64,000 bases of DNA. Origin: Onchocerca volvulus (taxonomy: Eukaryota; Nematoda; Chromadorea; Rhabditida; Onchocercidae). Numbering within the stretch: the stretch's first letter is position 1; each line of letters begins with the position of its first letter. The DNA lies in assembly GCA_000499405.2 (NCBI GenBank), contig HG738140.1, forward strand, positions 14,971,967-15,035,966, in the 5' to 3' direction. Positions 24,187 through 44,150 of the stretch are shown in pieces. The notes under the pieces were generated by a model that was not told the origin of the DNA, did no database searches, and worked only from the letters and a program-made list of their open reading frames with translations. A program made the position numbers and the translations under genes.

Positions 24187-25536
24187 ATACTTCTTGTTAT
24201 ATTTTTAAGAAATTAATGCAAATATCAAACTTAAATCTTTTTCATCACTACGTAATGTTTAATCTTAGAAGAAATAAATTTTTATTGCTTTAATACTTGG
24301 ATGAATTCACCTTACTATTTTAAATATATATAATTGAAAAATGAATAACTATGTGTGAACTATAATTGTTGTATTTTCGTTACTTCCAATTTTTAAACGA
24401 AGTATTTTGCTTATCCCGGATTTTTTTTTTTTTTTTTGCTTCACCAATTCAATTTGTTTCCAATAAAACAAACAAAGAAATGAGTTTGTTTGTTCAATAC
24501 TTTTTTTTTTAACAAAAATATTTTAAAAATTTCAAGAAAAACCTTTCCTATATAATTGTTGCAGTAATTATCAGATAACAACAGGCATATTTATAAATGA
24601 ATTGTTGAAATGAATAATGATTTTAAGCAATTCAATATATCATCGATATCTTTCCATCCTACTAGAATATCATAATTAATCATATAGCACATCTAGTATG
24701 AATAGTAAAATATAGTCTTTAGAAAAAAGTCTGGGCATCAGTATCAAAAATGTTTGATTCATTTAATATTAAAAAAAAAAGAAAAAAAAAGCAAGGAACG
24801 AAAAATTTTTAAACTTCAAAAAAGTTCGGTCAATCGATCATTAATATGATATATTTTCAATTATGAGCGCCAAATGACCATGACAATAAATATCAAATTT
24901 CGTTAAAGCTAAACTATCTCATCTAAACTCTCTCATCTAATATAACTATGATAAATTTAATAATTGGATGGAATTAAAAATAAGTTAATAAAAAAAAAAA
25001 AACCATAAGAATTGTATACGAATAAAACATCTGCTCAAATATTACCTTTGACAGTTCCTGAATTTCTAACATTCCTCATCCTTGCTAATTAACAATTAAT
25101 ATTCAATGAATGTCCATTATTCACCTTAAAGAAACAAACCCTTATTAACAACCTATTCGGGAAAAAATTAATTTTCACTACTTATAATTTCAAGAGGCAT
25201 AAAATTTTCATTTCGTCACTGTTTGACTTTACAATACGATGATTGTGGTGGTCTGGTTAAGTGCTAATTTCAATCACTGTCTTTATCTGCCATATATGAT
25301 ATAGAGAAGGGTAAGTTTGATTATATTAGTGTAATTGATTATCTAAAAGTTTATTCTATAAGTGTGTGATTTTTCTTGTTTAACTAATTATATATCAAAT
25401 ATTGCTATATTTTTGAAAATGACTTGTTACATTTCATTCACATAATAATAGCAAGTCTAGAGATTCTACGATAATCATTCTTCAGGATTTATTATTCCAA
25501 AATATCTGAAGTGCTTCGTGCATTATTCGTCAAAAT

Positions 25537-32258
<6,722 letters not shown>

Positions 32259-32855
32259 TCCTAAAGAGATTTTTATTTATATTTTAAAATCTTGCAATTT
32301 CCTTCACAATTGTTAGAAGTCGATAATAGGGTATGGATAATTGGTGAAAGTATTTTTAGTTATAATGTTAAGTAGAAAATGATTGCTACATGGAGAATTG
32401 TACACAAAATTTCAAGAAAGTTTATCTCTTTTCTGTTTTTTCTTGTTATCGCTTATACATATTGCACAAATAAATTTGTATAAAACAGTTTGAAAATTCT
32501 CTTTATTAATATTTTGCTGTTCTGGCAGAAGTTTTTATATTTCCGATAGATTCGATATTTTTTCTGGATTTGTGAAATGAATGATCGATCTTTCAAAATT
32601 ATTCATTTTTGTAAAGAATAATATCTGTTTTATTCGCTTTTTATAAGCATTACATTTGTTTTGAGCATCTAGTGTTGAATTGACACTGAGTAGGAATGTC
32701 GATGTCTGATTGGTTTTGTGAAGTTTCAGGTTAATCATTACTGGCCATAAGAAATAATTCCCATAGGTTACCACTTGTTTTGAAGTTTCATGGAAATAAG
32801 TAAAAACGACTTTTTTAAACTTTTTAACCCTACACCATTAATTACTGTAGAGGTG
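32259..32855 (+). other. DHX16-PLRG1 intergenic region
   Basis: It contains ACAAATAAATTTG near 32,466, a likely poly(A) signal for DHX16. It ends with TTAATTACTGTAG (32,838-32,850), an acceptor 5 nt before the PLRG1 start. No obvious separate promoter was seen. The layout is compatible with an operon whose second message receives a spliced leader. Confidence 0.45.
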
Positions 32856-35800
32856 ATGGAACGAACTGCTGATCCCGGAATTGGACAAAGAACATGGCCA
32901 GAGCCTGCTCCAACGTTGCAACATTTTGAAGCACCAGAAACTCCACAGCAGAAAGCACTATTAAATTTAGTGTTCAGATCGATGAAACGGACACATGATC
33001 TTTTCTATCACGACTATGGAACTTTACCTGAATTGGATTCAGAAGCGTAGGTTTTATTTTTGGAAATTGTGATCGGAAGTGAGAGGTCATTAACTCACAA
33101 AAAGAGTTAAAACTTCCGTATGTATATAGTGGATGAGAAATTATGTCAAGCATATTAATAACAAAGTAAAAAATTTTCCATTCGTAAAGATATTTGAAAA
33201 TAATTAAATGACAGAACAAATTTTTGAGCAACTAATGCTCATTATGTTATTAATATGCGGCTTCATGCAGGATAGGATGGTGACAATCTTTTTTGTTGAA
33301 GTTTTTGATAAGACTTTCTTCCAGGGATAATTTATGGCGAGCTGTAAAATTAAAATCTGAATATGGGAGTGTTATAAAAGAAGTGAATGAAGCGAAGAGG
33401 AAAAAGGAAGAAGAGCTGCTGAAATTACCGACCAATCCAACAAATGTTACAGATAGTTTTAGTGAGAGTAGTTCCTCAAGAATGCTTGCTATAACTACTG
33501 GTGCAACAGAAGCTATGAAGTTAGTATTTTTCAGTACCGAAAGTAGTTTTTTATTTGTGATTTTGTTTTTAATTCATTTTTACACATCAAGAAATTTGTT
33601 CAGCGAAAAAGGCAATGCTGATCCAATAGTATCCAGTCGCTCAGAAGATAACACGATGCGTTCAGTGTTACCTGCTCGAGCTCCTGTTATGATAAAACCC
33701 AAGTGGCACGCGCCATGGAAATTATACAGGTATGTTCATGTAAATAAAATTATTATTTTAAGTTTAATTTTCCTTATCATCAATATTTATTGAATATTTT
33801 GTTTTTCAATTTTGTCTGCATTATCATTTTCAGAGTGATTTCGGGCCATACAGGTTGGGTTAGGTGTGTGGATGTAGAGCCTGGTAATGAATGGTTTGCA
33901 ACAGGTGGTGCAGATCGAATTGTAAAGGTTTGGAACGGTTTTTATCCTTATATATCTCTTTTCAGTTTAGACTTTTTGTCGTGAAGTAAACATGAAATTA
34001 ATTTTACAATGGAAAACAAAAGTCGGTTGTTTTTACAATTTTTGTTATTTTTATTTTTTTTATAGATTTGGGATCTTGCAAGCGGGAAATTGCGATTATC
34101 ATTAACAGGGCATGTAAGTGCCGTCAGGTGCTGTAAAATTTCACGGAGACATCCGTTCCTTTTCACGGGTGGTGAAGATAAGCAAGTAAGCTAAATTTAT
34201 TCTGAATTGACCATTTATTTATTTCTGACTTGTTATTGTGACGAAAAATTTTGATTTTATTGCCGACATAAGCATAACTTCAGTAGATGCTTTTCATGTA
34301 TTTGAAGGATTTTGCGATTAACAACTATTTGTCATGGTTTCTAGGTGAAATGTTGGGATCTCGAATACAACAAAGTCATCCGTCATTATCATGGACATTT
34401 AAGTGCCGTTCAGGATCTTACAATTCATCCTACAATTGATGTTTTGATCACTTGTGCTCGGGATGCTACTGCACGAGTAATCTTTTCGTCAGAAAATTTT
34501 GGAAAAAATTAAAAACTAAAAAAGTTTAGAATCAATATAAACTCTGCATTGCAAGTTGTAGTGCATTTTTATAAATAAATGGTCAAAATTTTGCATTTGT
34601 TTTCGAATTCATTAAATTTTAGGTCTGGGACATGCGAACTAAAGCACAAGTTCATTGTTTGAGCGGGCACACAAACACGGTAGCAGCAGTTATTTCACAG
34701 GAAGTCGATCCTCAGGTTATCACTGGTAGTCATGATTCCACGATTCGGCTGTGGGATCTTGCTGCCGGACGAAGTATTTGCACCTTAACGCATCATAAGG
34801 TTGTTTTACCCTTTATTTTTGCTAATGCATTTAATTTTTGCTCTGCGAGTAATTTAAAAAAATAAAATAAATCTCTTCTGCGAATGGAATTGAATGGGAG
34901 TTTTATGCACCAATGCAACATTACATCACAGAACCTTATAGTTTTTTCTGTTGATGCAAAAGATCTGTCACTTAGTTTCATTTGTAGAAGAAATTTATTT
35001 TGTAGACCAATGGAGGTTAATAGATTAAGTAGTGTATATAACTTCTACAAGCCATTCATTAGCAAACAGCCACAAAATATAACATAGTGGCTTAGCAAAC
35101 AGCTACAAAATATAACATAGTGACTAAAGTATTCATAAGAAATGAGATAATCTCACTTCCGATTACCCAAAATCATATTGGCTGCAAAAGATGGATTTTT
35201 TTTTGATACAGCGTTTTTTTTTTCAGAAAAGTATCCGAGCTTTAACATTGCATCCTTCACTCTTCATGTTTGCGTCTGGGAGTGCTGACAATATCAAAGA
35301 ATGGAAGTGTCCGGAAGGAATATTTATCCAAAATTTATCGGGACATAATGCAATCATTAATTCACTTGCATGTAATGAAGATGGTGTGCTTGTTTCTGGA
35401 GGTGAGTTTTGTTGTTTAATTTTAGTGGTCCTGAAACAATTTTCGATATTCCTTTCGCTGCATTGGCATTACTTGGAAAAAGGTGATAGGTAGCTCTTTG
35501 ATTAATCATTATCCCGATAGTATTTTTACGGCATGCATTCTAAAAAAAGGATAAGTTCGAGTTAGTGAAGTCCTAATTGCAGACTGGTAATAAATAATAT
35601 CCTGACTTTCAGGTGATAATGGTTCCTTAAATTTTTGGGATTGGAAGAGTGGTTTTTGCTTCCAACGTGAACAAACGAAAGCTCAGCCTGGTTCAATAGA
35701 TTCTGAAGCTGGAATATTTGCACTCACGTATGACCAGTCTGGTTCTCGACTAATTACTGCAGAAGCTGATAAGACAATCAAAATGTACAAGGAAGATGAA

Positions 35801-36143
35801 AATGCGGTATGTTCTCTTTTAACTACAATTCCTATCTCTTAATTAACTTGTTGGTTGCTAATTATTTTTCTTTTTAAAGTGAAGTATACAAACTTCTTTT
35901 TGATATTTGCATATCATCATCAACAACTTTGTTTTCATTTCATAAAAAGTGTTAAACACGGATTTATATTTTGATATGTATCCATTTCTTTTAGGTGAGG
36001 TATGTTAATCTAAAAAGGATTGTGCAAAATAAGTTTGACATATAACAACGGTAGTTTTTTTTATCTGAAATATTTATTTGCAGACAGAAGAAACACATCC
36101 GATCTTGTGGAGGCCAGAAATATTGAGACGAAAAGCCTATTAG
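32856..36143 (+). CDS. plrg-1: PLRG1/PRP46, WD-repeat spliceosome subunit
   Basis: Ten exons encode 487 residues: 32856-33046, 33325-33519, 33604-33729, 33834-33927, 34066-34185, 34345-34476, 34623-34799, 35227-35401, 35613-35806 and 36084-36143. PLRG1 is a core member of the PRP19-associated (NTC) complex, which stays in the catalytic spliceosome. The N-terminal part has [18 protein letters not shown]. The linker is poorly conserved, as usual. [20 protein letters not shown] starts a seven-bladed propeller (about 165-470) with [51 protein letters not shown] and [12 protein letters not shown]. It ends [18 protein letters not shown]. The start at 32,856 follows an acceptor at 32,850. An in-frame upstream ATG at 32,790 would add 22 residues but precedes that acceptor. 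Exon 3 has a second acceptor 12 nt upstream (33,592), adding four residues. Confidence 0.97.
35061..35126 (+). repeat. Two tandem 33-bp copies in a PLRG1 intron
   Basis: AGCAAACAGCCACAAAATAT and the next 13 bases recur immediately (35,094-35,126) with about three differences. The repeat lies between PLRG1 exons 7 and 8. Confidence 0.8.
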
Positions 36144-37968
36144 CTTAAATTTGACGTATATTGAACTACCATATTTATGACTAATTTGTTATTTGTACTT
36201 CGTTGAATTTTTGATGTCTGTTGATTTGTTGTTATTCTCATCATTTATAATTTTGACATCTCATTAAGAAGGAACAAACTGAAAAATTTGAAGGAGAATT
36301 TTTTTTTTTTTATTTCCATATGTTCAAAAAAAAAAAAAGTATATTCCATTGTATAAATTTTTTATAGCTTATCGCTCCGATTCGAGAATGAACGCTATTA
36401 GAAGTAATGGTCCTTTTTTCTTTTGTCCTTGGTTATTTTCCTTATCCCTTTCTTTTTTTCTCTTGTCTCTGTTGTCCTTTTCCTGCTTCCTTTATTGGTT
36501 TTTTACTTTATTGGCTTAATAAAATTTTGTGGCCAAAATTAGAGTTTTGAGATACTGAAATCATCGTATCTAGATGTTTATAAAATCTGGCGGGATGCAG
36601 TACGATAGAGAGCAGAATTACAGATTACAAATATGTGAAGTTACAGATATTTGGTGAAGTAAGCATATTAGATAGCATTTCATTGTTAGTTGTAATCAGA
36701 GTTCAAATTCATTTATGTATCAAAATTGCAAATTATGAAATCAAGATTAAGAGAGAGAGAATGGGAAGTTGGCTATTGTTGAACTTGAAGTTCACTGCTT
36801 GTCATCCTTTTTCCGACTGGATCAAAAGATTCGTTCATACAATTAGTACATCCTCGCTTCATATACCTGACATTGGAATCAAATGGACTCACTGAAATGG
36901 AAATGCTCATCGAACAATTTGCAAATGCATCAGACGCTTACAACTATTGTCTGAAATTGATAAATTACGCATTCATGCATAATTTTTGCAGTATAAAGCT
37001 AATGGTTTAACAATCGCAATTCATTCCTTTGATATATCAATCGAGAAAAGGTTGCCTTGCAGTTGTGCACTTCATGCAATCTAGCAATGAACAAAGGTGA
37101 TTAGTTCTGTGATCGTGTCAAATTTTGTTAGGACTTTGAAAACGGAGGGTTGCAATGAAGAGATTTCGGTTGCGGCACATTTAAACAGCTCAAATTGTCT
37201 TTTGGAGGAATATATTGAATGGTAAAGCCTTCCTTGCTATCCTTTTAAATTCTAGCAAACAAAAATAGCGCCTCCTTTAACAAATGTAATTCGAACTTCT
37301 GATTTTTCCTCAAAATTCTGAAACATATGATTTTTTTTAAGAACTCAAATATAAATTTATACAATTAAAACAAAATTTACTACAATATATCAGACAAAAT
37401 ATGTAATTCCTCCTTTTTTTTTTGCAATATAAAAAGAAAAATTCGATAAAAACATTCGCTTGAAGAAACTATAAAAAAATTACCCTTAAAATTTGGTGAA
37501 AGATGTTACGTATACTTTAATTTACATTAATTATTTGCACATTGTATTATATTACATAATCTTCAAATTAAATTTTTTCGAAAATATTTGTAAAAAGAAG
37601 AGAGAATGAATAATTTTTTAATTTAAGTTTAAAATTAAACTTAACTTTTCCATTTTTTAAAAAATCAAAAATATTATTTTTGCAATATTGTTGCATTTAC
37701 AGGAGGCATAAGTTTCCATCAGCAAACTTATGTGGATTATATTTAGCTTATACAATCTCTTGCATTGTTAGCTTTTAAAACTTGCATTAAAAAAAGAATG
37801 AAAAAATTATTTAAGTAAAATTTAGCGAAATGTTCAGATTATTTCGAGGAAATTGAGAACTTTTTGAAAAGTTACTTCAGAAAGTTTGGTTCCTAATTGA
37901 TATCAAATAACAGTAAATTTGAAATGATAAATTTTAAATAATAATAAGTCTGGGACAATAAATTTCAA
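36144..37968. other. Spacer between PLRG1 and ferroportin
   Basis: A PLRG1 poly(A) signal is likely at about 36,518 (TTAATAAAATTT). Two exon-like frames at 36,792-37,010 and 37,133-37,225 are listed separately. The 37,260-37,960 part is AT-rich with nothing recognised, including no exon for the missing first ferroportin helix. Confidence 0.5.
36792..37225 (+). other. Unidentified exon-like frames, possible decayed gene
   Basis: From 36,792 to a stop at 37,010 one frame reads SLLVILFPTGSKDSFIQLVH, PRFIYLTLESNGLTEMEMLI and EQFANASDAYNYCLKLINYA. A second, 37,133-37,225, after TTTTGTTAG, reads TLKTEGCNEEISVAAHLNSS then NCLLEEYIEW and stop. Both look like real protein, unlike nearby AT-driven frames. 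I recognise no family. Phases with possible neighbouring exons do not join cleanly, so this may be the remnant of a gene or a short gene I cannot model. Confidence 0.35.
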
Positions 37969-40900
37969 ATGAAAATGATTGAAAAAGAAGGTAGAAAAGA
38001 ATTTGATCAATTTTTGTCGCAGGGTGATCGATTATGGACTTTTGCACAAATATTAATATTAGAATATGTTGGTGGCATTCGATTAGTATGTTTTAATCAG
38101 TTAATTGAAGAAATTATCATTATGGCATTTAGTTCAGTAATTGGAAATTGGATGGATCGTCATACTAGAAAAAATGGTAAATTAAACTAAAAGTTCTAAT
38201 TTAATTTCCATTTTTAAAATATTCATCACGAATCATTAAGGTTTTTACAAAAGAAAATATCAATTCATTTGCAAAAATAATCTTGTTTAACGATTATTCT
38301 TGTACTTCAATTAATTAATTAATTAATTATTGTCACTATTAATTTGTAATATTGAATGCCTAATTTTTAGGTATAATAACTGTATTGACTATAAATAATG
38401 TTAATGTAGCAATATCAGCAGCATTGCTCGCAGCATCTATTACAATCAGCGAGATGGGTGTATGAGATTATTTGATATCATTTATGAATTATCACCACTA
38501 ATTACTGTCATCATCTTTATTGTTATCAGTATCACTATTATCACTTATTATCAAAATTAGCTTTGTAGATGGTTATTGTGACAATTTGCCCATATAATTT
38601 TTTTTTTTTTTTTGCAATAAAAAGAAAAAAATTTAATCCATGTGTCCTATTGCTATGAATATTATTCCTCTTCCTTTCTTCTTTTCTGTATTAATATAAA
38701 AATCCATATTTATTCCTTTACAATTAAATAAAACATATGAATTAAATTAAATCAAGTATTTAAGTTATGATATGTTGATTTAAATTTGATATATATTTTT
38801 AAGTTATATATCTAATACAAATTTATTTCTTAGCATATAATATGTTATTTGAATAATTATTCGGAAAAGTTAGCAAATATGCCATGTTTTTTTAAATTTT
38901 ATTTAAAATGCAAATTTTCAGTCAATTTCTTTATTATGGCATATTCTCTACATTATTTGCATTGTTTTATCAATAATCACCTGCTCACTTGGTTGTTTAG
39001 CAAGTGAAATGGAAAAGATGGCATTTACCAAAGATTGGATTGTTGTAATAACTGAAAAGGACGAATCATCATTATCTGGTACAACATATTATTATCACTT
39101 GTTTAATCAGTAAACATCCTTATTATCAATTAAAAACTATTAATCATTATGCATACTTGAAATATTAAACAATTATTAATTAAATCTTAAAAGGTGTAAT
39201 TTAATTAAGATAAAAAATGATGAAATTTAGAAAGTAAACATTTTAGTAAAGAGTAAACACATATAATAACATATAATTTTTATATTTTATTATCAATTTT
39301 GCAAGATATATGCAAAAATAAACTAAATATGATAACTTTTGTCACCAAATCTAATTAAATTTTATTTATTATTTATTTCTTTATTTATTTTTTTTTAAGC
39401 TGCAAATGCATGGATGAAAACGATCGATTTGTCATCATCAGTAGTGTCACCTTTTACAGCTGGTTATATTATCAATTCGATTAGTTACCCTTTTGCATGT
39501 ATGATATTTGTAATATGGAATTTATTATCAGTAATTATGGAAGCATATATTATCATCAAAGTTTACAAAACTGTGCCAGAACTTGCTACACGAGAATCAT
39601 CCTTACACGGCAAATTCATTTATTATTGATTACTATATACGATAAATTTTTGTTTGAATAAGACAAAAAAGACAAAAATTTAAATTATTAGATAATACCC
39701 TTACGCTAATATTTAATTTGAAAACTTGAAATTAAATTTGAAATCAAATTTTTTCAAATCAATTAGCAAAAGTGAAGACTTAATTAATTTCAATATGATT
39801 TGAATATCTTAGCAATCTGCAAAAAAAATCATTAATTTAAACATATTAATAATTCCACATAACCACTACACTGATTGACTACGACGTGACTTAAACAGGT
39901 AGCCTTCTGATCGGGATTCAGAAGGCTAAGAAATTATTGTTATGAACAATGCAATCCGTATCAGAATGTATTAAAAAGTTCAATATGAAAATTATTTATG
40001 ATGAATATTCATATTTATTGTCGAAAACTTTTAGAATGGAAGAAATTACAATTATTAAATAATTCTAAAATCGAATTCAGCTTAAAATCGACATTGAAAT
40101 TGATCTTGTAATTAAGCATGAAACTGAAAATGAATTTAATTTAAGCAAATTTTAATACGTCTATCTCCAGACAGGAAAATGAATGAAGTATTAAGAATTA
40201 TCAGCTGAAATCAGCGCTAATTAGAAATTAGTGATGTAGTATGGAAGATTGAGGGAAGAAAAAAAATAATTCATTTGAATTTTTTATTGGATTGAAATAT
40301 ATCATAGATAGATAGATAAAGAGAGAGAGAGAGAGAGAGATAGAGAGAGAGAAAGAAAGCTTTGATAGAATATATTAGTGAAAGCAATATGATAAGTGAT
40401 TAATAATGATAAAAATTGATCTAATGATCAATTCCATATACGAAGATTTCTCCGTATCATATTAGTTTTTTTCCTTCTTTTTTTTAGAAAAAAAAAATAG
40501 CAAACTTCTCGTCTTTTTAATTTAATTTTTGAATAAATCTTTTTCATTAGGTTTCCGATTTTTTGACAATGAAATTTTTTTTTTTTTTAAATCGTTCCTT
40601 AAGTATAATATTTTCTAACTTTTCCTTTTTCATAATTTCTCTCTAACTGACTAAAAATTTCATTATTAAATTAATTTGATAATAATTTTTCTTTAAAGAA
40701 TAACTGAATGATAGAAAATAACATAACACTTAATCATATTCAAAAAAAATTTGATGAAATTAAAATTTTTTAGAAGAAGAAACGAAAATCGAATGTTGTA
40801 AGAAATGTCCTTTTTTCATACAATGTACAGTTGGCAAATGGTTCACATTATTTTATATTTATTATCAGCAAAATGTTTTTCCAGCTGCATTTGGCTTAAC

Positions 40901-43765
40901 TTTATTATACATGACTGTACTTGGATTTGATGGGGTACTTTTTTTGTTTTCAAGAAATTTTAATCAAACAAGAAATAAATTAAACTTTTATTTAAATTTA
41001 AATAAATTAGACTTTTAATTAAAATTTATTACTAAATAATAAAAGAATTATTCTGGCACATTTCGGAAATTTTTAAGCTCGAGACTCTATGAAACTCAAA
41101 TTTAATTTCATATAATTTCAAACGGATAAATTATAAAATAAAATAACATTGATAGTATCGACTCATCCGATAATTTTATTTAGCATTTATTTTTTTTTTT
41201 AGTAATTCAATCTTTTTTTTTCCTTTCAGATAGCAATCGGATATGCAAAATCACAAGGACTATCAGCTTTATGGTTAGGCATTTTGAGAAGTATTGGGTC
41301 TGGTTTTGGTATTATTGGTGCATGTTTGTATTTTTTAATCGAAACTTATTCTTCGGCAAGAAAATCCGGATTGATTGGCTTGATTGTATGTTTTCGTTTT
41401 ATTCCGGTTAAAATGATAAGTTACATGAAATTTTTGAGAGTTTTATTTCGATTATGGTAGATGTGTGGAATTTTTGAAAGTTATTAGCAGTAATAGTAGT
41501 GACTATCAAATTGTTCTATTGAATTTGATGCTAAATCAATTGGATCTTAAGTCCATTGAATTACATCAAATATTGAAGATAGTGTTGGACACAAAAAAAA
41601 GGTGGAGATGGAAGAATTTGATTTTTTTTTCTCTAATTATTTCCCTAAAAACAGTTTAAAACAAACTGAAACTTATTGTATAGAAATGAAAAAAAAAAAA
41701 TTTTCCTCTTACCAAATTTTGCAAATTTCATATAATTGTCCTATTTAAGGCACAGCACTTGGCTCTCTACATCTGTATTGCATCCATTTGGCTACCTGGC
41801 TCACCATTCGATCCAGTAACATATTTTAGAGAAATTACTTTTGCTGTATGTTTGTTTCATCAAGCAAAAAGCACAAACTAATTAAATTTAAAAAGGCAAT
41901 CTGTGACTAATATCGCTTTAAATTATTAAATTATTAGGATTCTTCAATTTTTTCTCTTTATGGATGAGTTTAAGTGATAAATATCTCTCATCATGTTTTA
42001 TTTTTGCAGAGAAAAATTATTAGTAATTTCTCATTATATTGATTGAATTAAATAAATCACTCAGTAAGGATTTTAGGATCAGATTTTTGAAATTCATTCC
42101 CATCTCGGAATTAAATTTTCGAAATTGATTCTCATTTCAGAATCAAATTTTCTAAATTCGTTCTCATTTCGAAATTGCACTTTTGGAACTTATTTTCATT
42201 TTAGAATTAAAATTATGTAATTGTTATAGATTTGGTGGCAACAATTACAAAATAGTTTCATATTCACTAATAATAAAAATGAAAGTAAAACCGGCTCAAA
42301 TGATATTGACTGGTCAACATGGACATCAAATGGACATTCCATCATTAGTGTTTTCACATTGCTAATGGGTATAGCGGTAGCAAGATTAGGTAATATGGAA
42401 AGAGAAAAACAAGTTTAAATTTAATTTTAATCATTTTAAACTTGTTCTTTTTAATAGCTCTTAATAAATGACGATTAAAATAAATGGTTAAATAATTTAT
42501 TTAATAAATTTTTCACTTTTTTTCTTTGAATAATATTATTTAACTTTCCTATCACCAAATAACAGATGCAAACATTGATTCCCTGCAGAGCTTTAAATCC
42601 AAGCTTAAAAAATTTATCTATGCAACTAATTTTCAGGCTTATATATGGCAGATTTATCAATTTCGCAAATTATGCAAGAAACAATACCGGAAAGAGAACG
42701 AAATACTGTTTTCGGTGTACAAGATTCAGTTGCACAATTTTTCAGTGTACTCAAAGTGATTCTACTTTTCTTTTTTTTTTTTTTTTTAAATTTTTAAATA
42801 ACAAGATATCGATCATTGTTTGAATTTTCAAAATTGTAACTATAACAATCAAGATAATCAAAACAATACAATAATTAATTGGAATATAATTTGCAGATGA
42901 TAACTAATATATTTAAATAATTTTTTTTCTTTTCTAGGAAATATATAAAACCATAAAAAATTGGCAATTCTTCTATTCAGATATCGTAACTAATCTATAA
43001 ACAATATTTATGATCTTTATTTAGGATGTCATGACTTTAATAGTACCGGATCCAAAGACATTTGGCATACTTATCATTATATCTGTATTATTTGTATTCA
43101 GTGGATTCTTATGTTTTTGTTACTACTTGTTCACAGTAAATTTTGGTTTAAAATTTAGGATAAATAAAAAAATTATTATATTATCAAGATATAAAAATGA
43201 AAGAAAGCATATGTTATTAAGATTTTGCAATACTTGCATACAAGTTTATGGATGCTAATAGTTAGCGACATTTTTCGGGAAAATTTCCAAGTTTTTTAAG
43301 GAACAATAAATATCAATCAACTTTTATACTGAAATGATGAAAAAAAAAAACTTTTTTACAAATTCAACATTAATGCGTTAATGTCATAAGAATTTGAAAT
43401 CTATCCTCAATGATTAAAAAGTAAAATGATATGTAATGACTGGTAAATAAAAATTAATCGTAACAGAGTGAAATTTGCAATTTTTTTGATCTTATGATTT
43501 TAAGTGTATTTCGCTATTTGTAACTCTTTCATAAAGGAAAGGAGAGATCAAAACTTCATCTGTCATTAATTGTAAACAATTTCAGGTTACTGATTACAAA
43601 AAAGAGAAAACTAAACTACCGAACAATAATAGAGAAAAGAACCATAAGAAAAGATCCGAAACTACTTTGGTGGAAGTAGAAGACTTTACCGAAGAAAATA
43701 TCCCTCGTTTTTTGGACATGGCAACAGCAATATCTGACAAAGAAAAGAAAAAATTCACCAACTAG
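37969..43765 (+). CDS. Ferroportin (SLC40 iron exporter)
   Basis: Eleven exons give 548 residues: 37969-38176, 38371-38459, 38922-39078, 39400-39609, 40774-40934, 41230-41385, 41750-41845, 42230-42389, 42637-42755, 43025-43135 and 43586-43765. Ferroportin moves ferrous iron out of cells across the plasma membrane. Family landmarks are GDRLWTFAQILILEY (about 19), VIGNWMDRHTR, FTKDWIVVI (about 137), FPAAFGLTLLYMTVLGFDGI (about 258-277), the loop DWSTWTSNGHSIISVFTLLM, MADLSISQIMQE, ERERNTVFGVQDS and VPDPKTFGILIIIS. Multiple hydrophobic helices are evident. The residue matching human hepcidin-binding Cys326 is Gly, and His507 aligns with Lys. The model's start lacks the first helix: MKMIEKEGRKEFDQ is charged, so a 5' exon may be missing or the N-terminus diverged. 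Intron 4 uses a GC donor. An AATAAA lies near 43,828. Confidence 0.9.
40306..40359 (+). repeat. GATA/GA microsatellite
   Basis: A run of GATA units followed by about 15 GA units, with interruptions, inside ferroportin intron 4. Confidence 0.9.
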
Positions 43766-44150
43766 TTTATGGCTGACAGACTGATTGTTTATGATACAAT
43801 TATTAAGTTTAATAATAGAAGATATCAAAATAAAAATATCCTAGAGGAATACTCACAAAAATTTCAGAACTAGTTTTCATACAAAGAATAGTTTTAACTA
43901 AATAGGAATTTTCTTACGAAAAAAAAAGCATTGGCAACAAGATTTGCAATTTTTCTTACCTTACAACATTGGAAAATAATTACACTTTAACAAAAGAAAC
44001 ACAAAACTGAGTGGTTAGATATTTATAGCTTCATTTCACGAATATTTATCAGAACAAATATATTAAGTGTCATCAAAAGATTTAAATTATTGCCAAATAC
44101 AAAGTGTCAGCAACATTATCAGAAGCTATTAACAATCTCAACCTATATGC
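43766..44150. other. Tail-to-tail spacer, ferroportin/PPWD1
   Basis: The two convergent genes end 385 bp apart. It holds the ferroportin poly(A) signal region (43,828) and AT-rich sequence; no gene. Confidence 0.6.

Larger units (their letters stand above)
22894..25536. other. Intergenic region with orphan exon-like frames
   Basis: Apart from the exon-like frames at 23,264-23,434 and 23,756-24,186 (listed separately), no gene was recognised. The DNA from 24,190 to 25,480 is AT-rich with poly-T and poly-A runs. ATTCTTCAG ending at 25,485 is a possible trans-splice acceptor for the next gene. Confidence 0.5.

Noticed and set aside
37969..38023. Possible first transmembrane helix of ferroportin at the model start
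   Set aside because: The encoded MKMIEKEGRKEFDQFLSQ is charged, not hydrophobic. The start is kept only as a provisional boundary.
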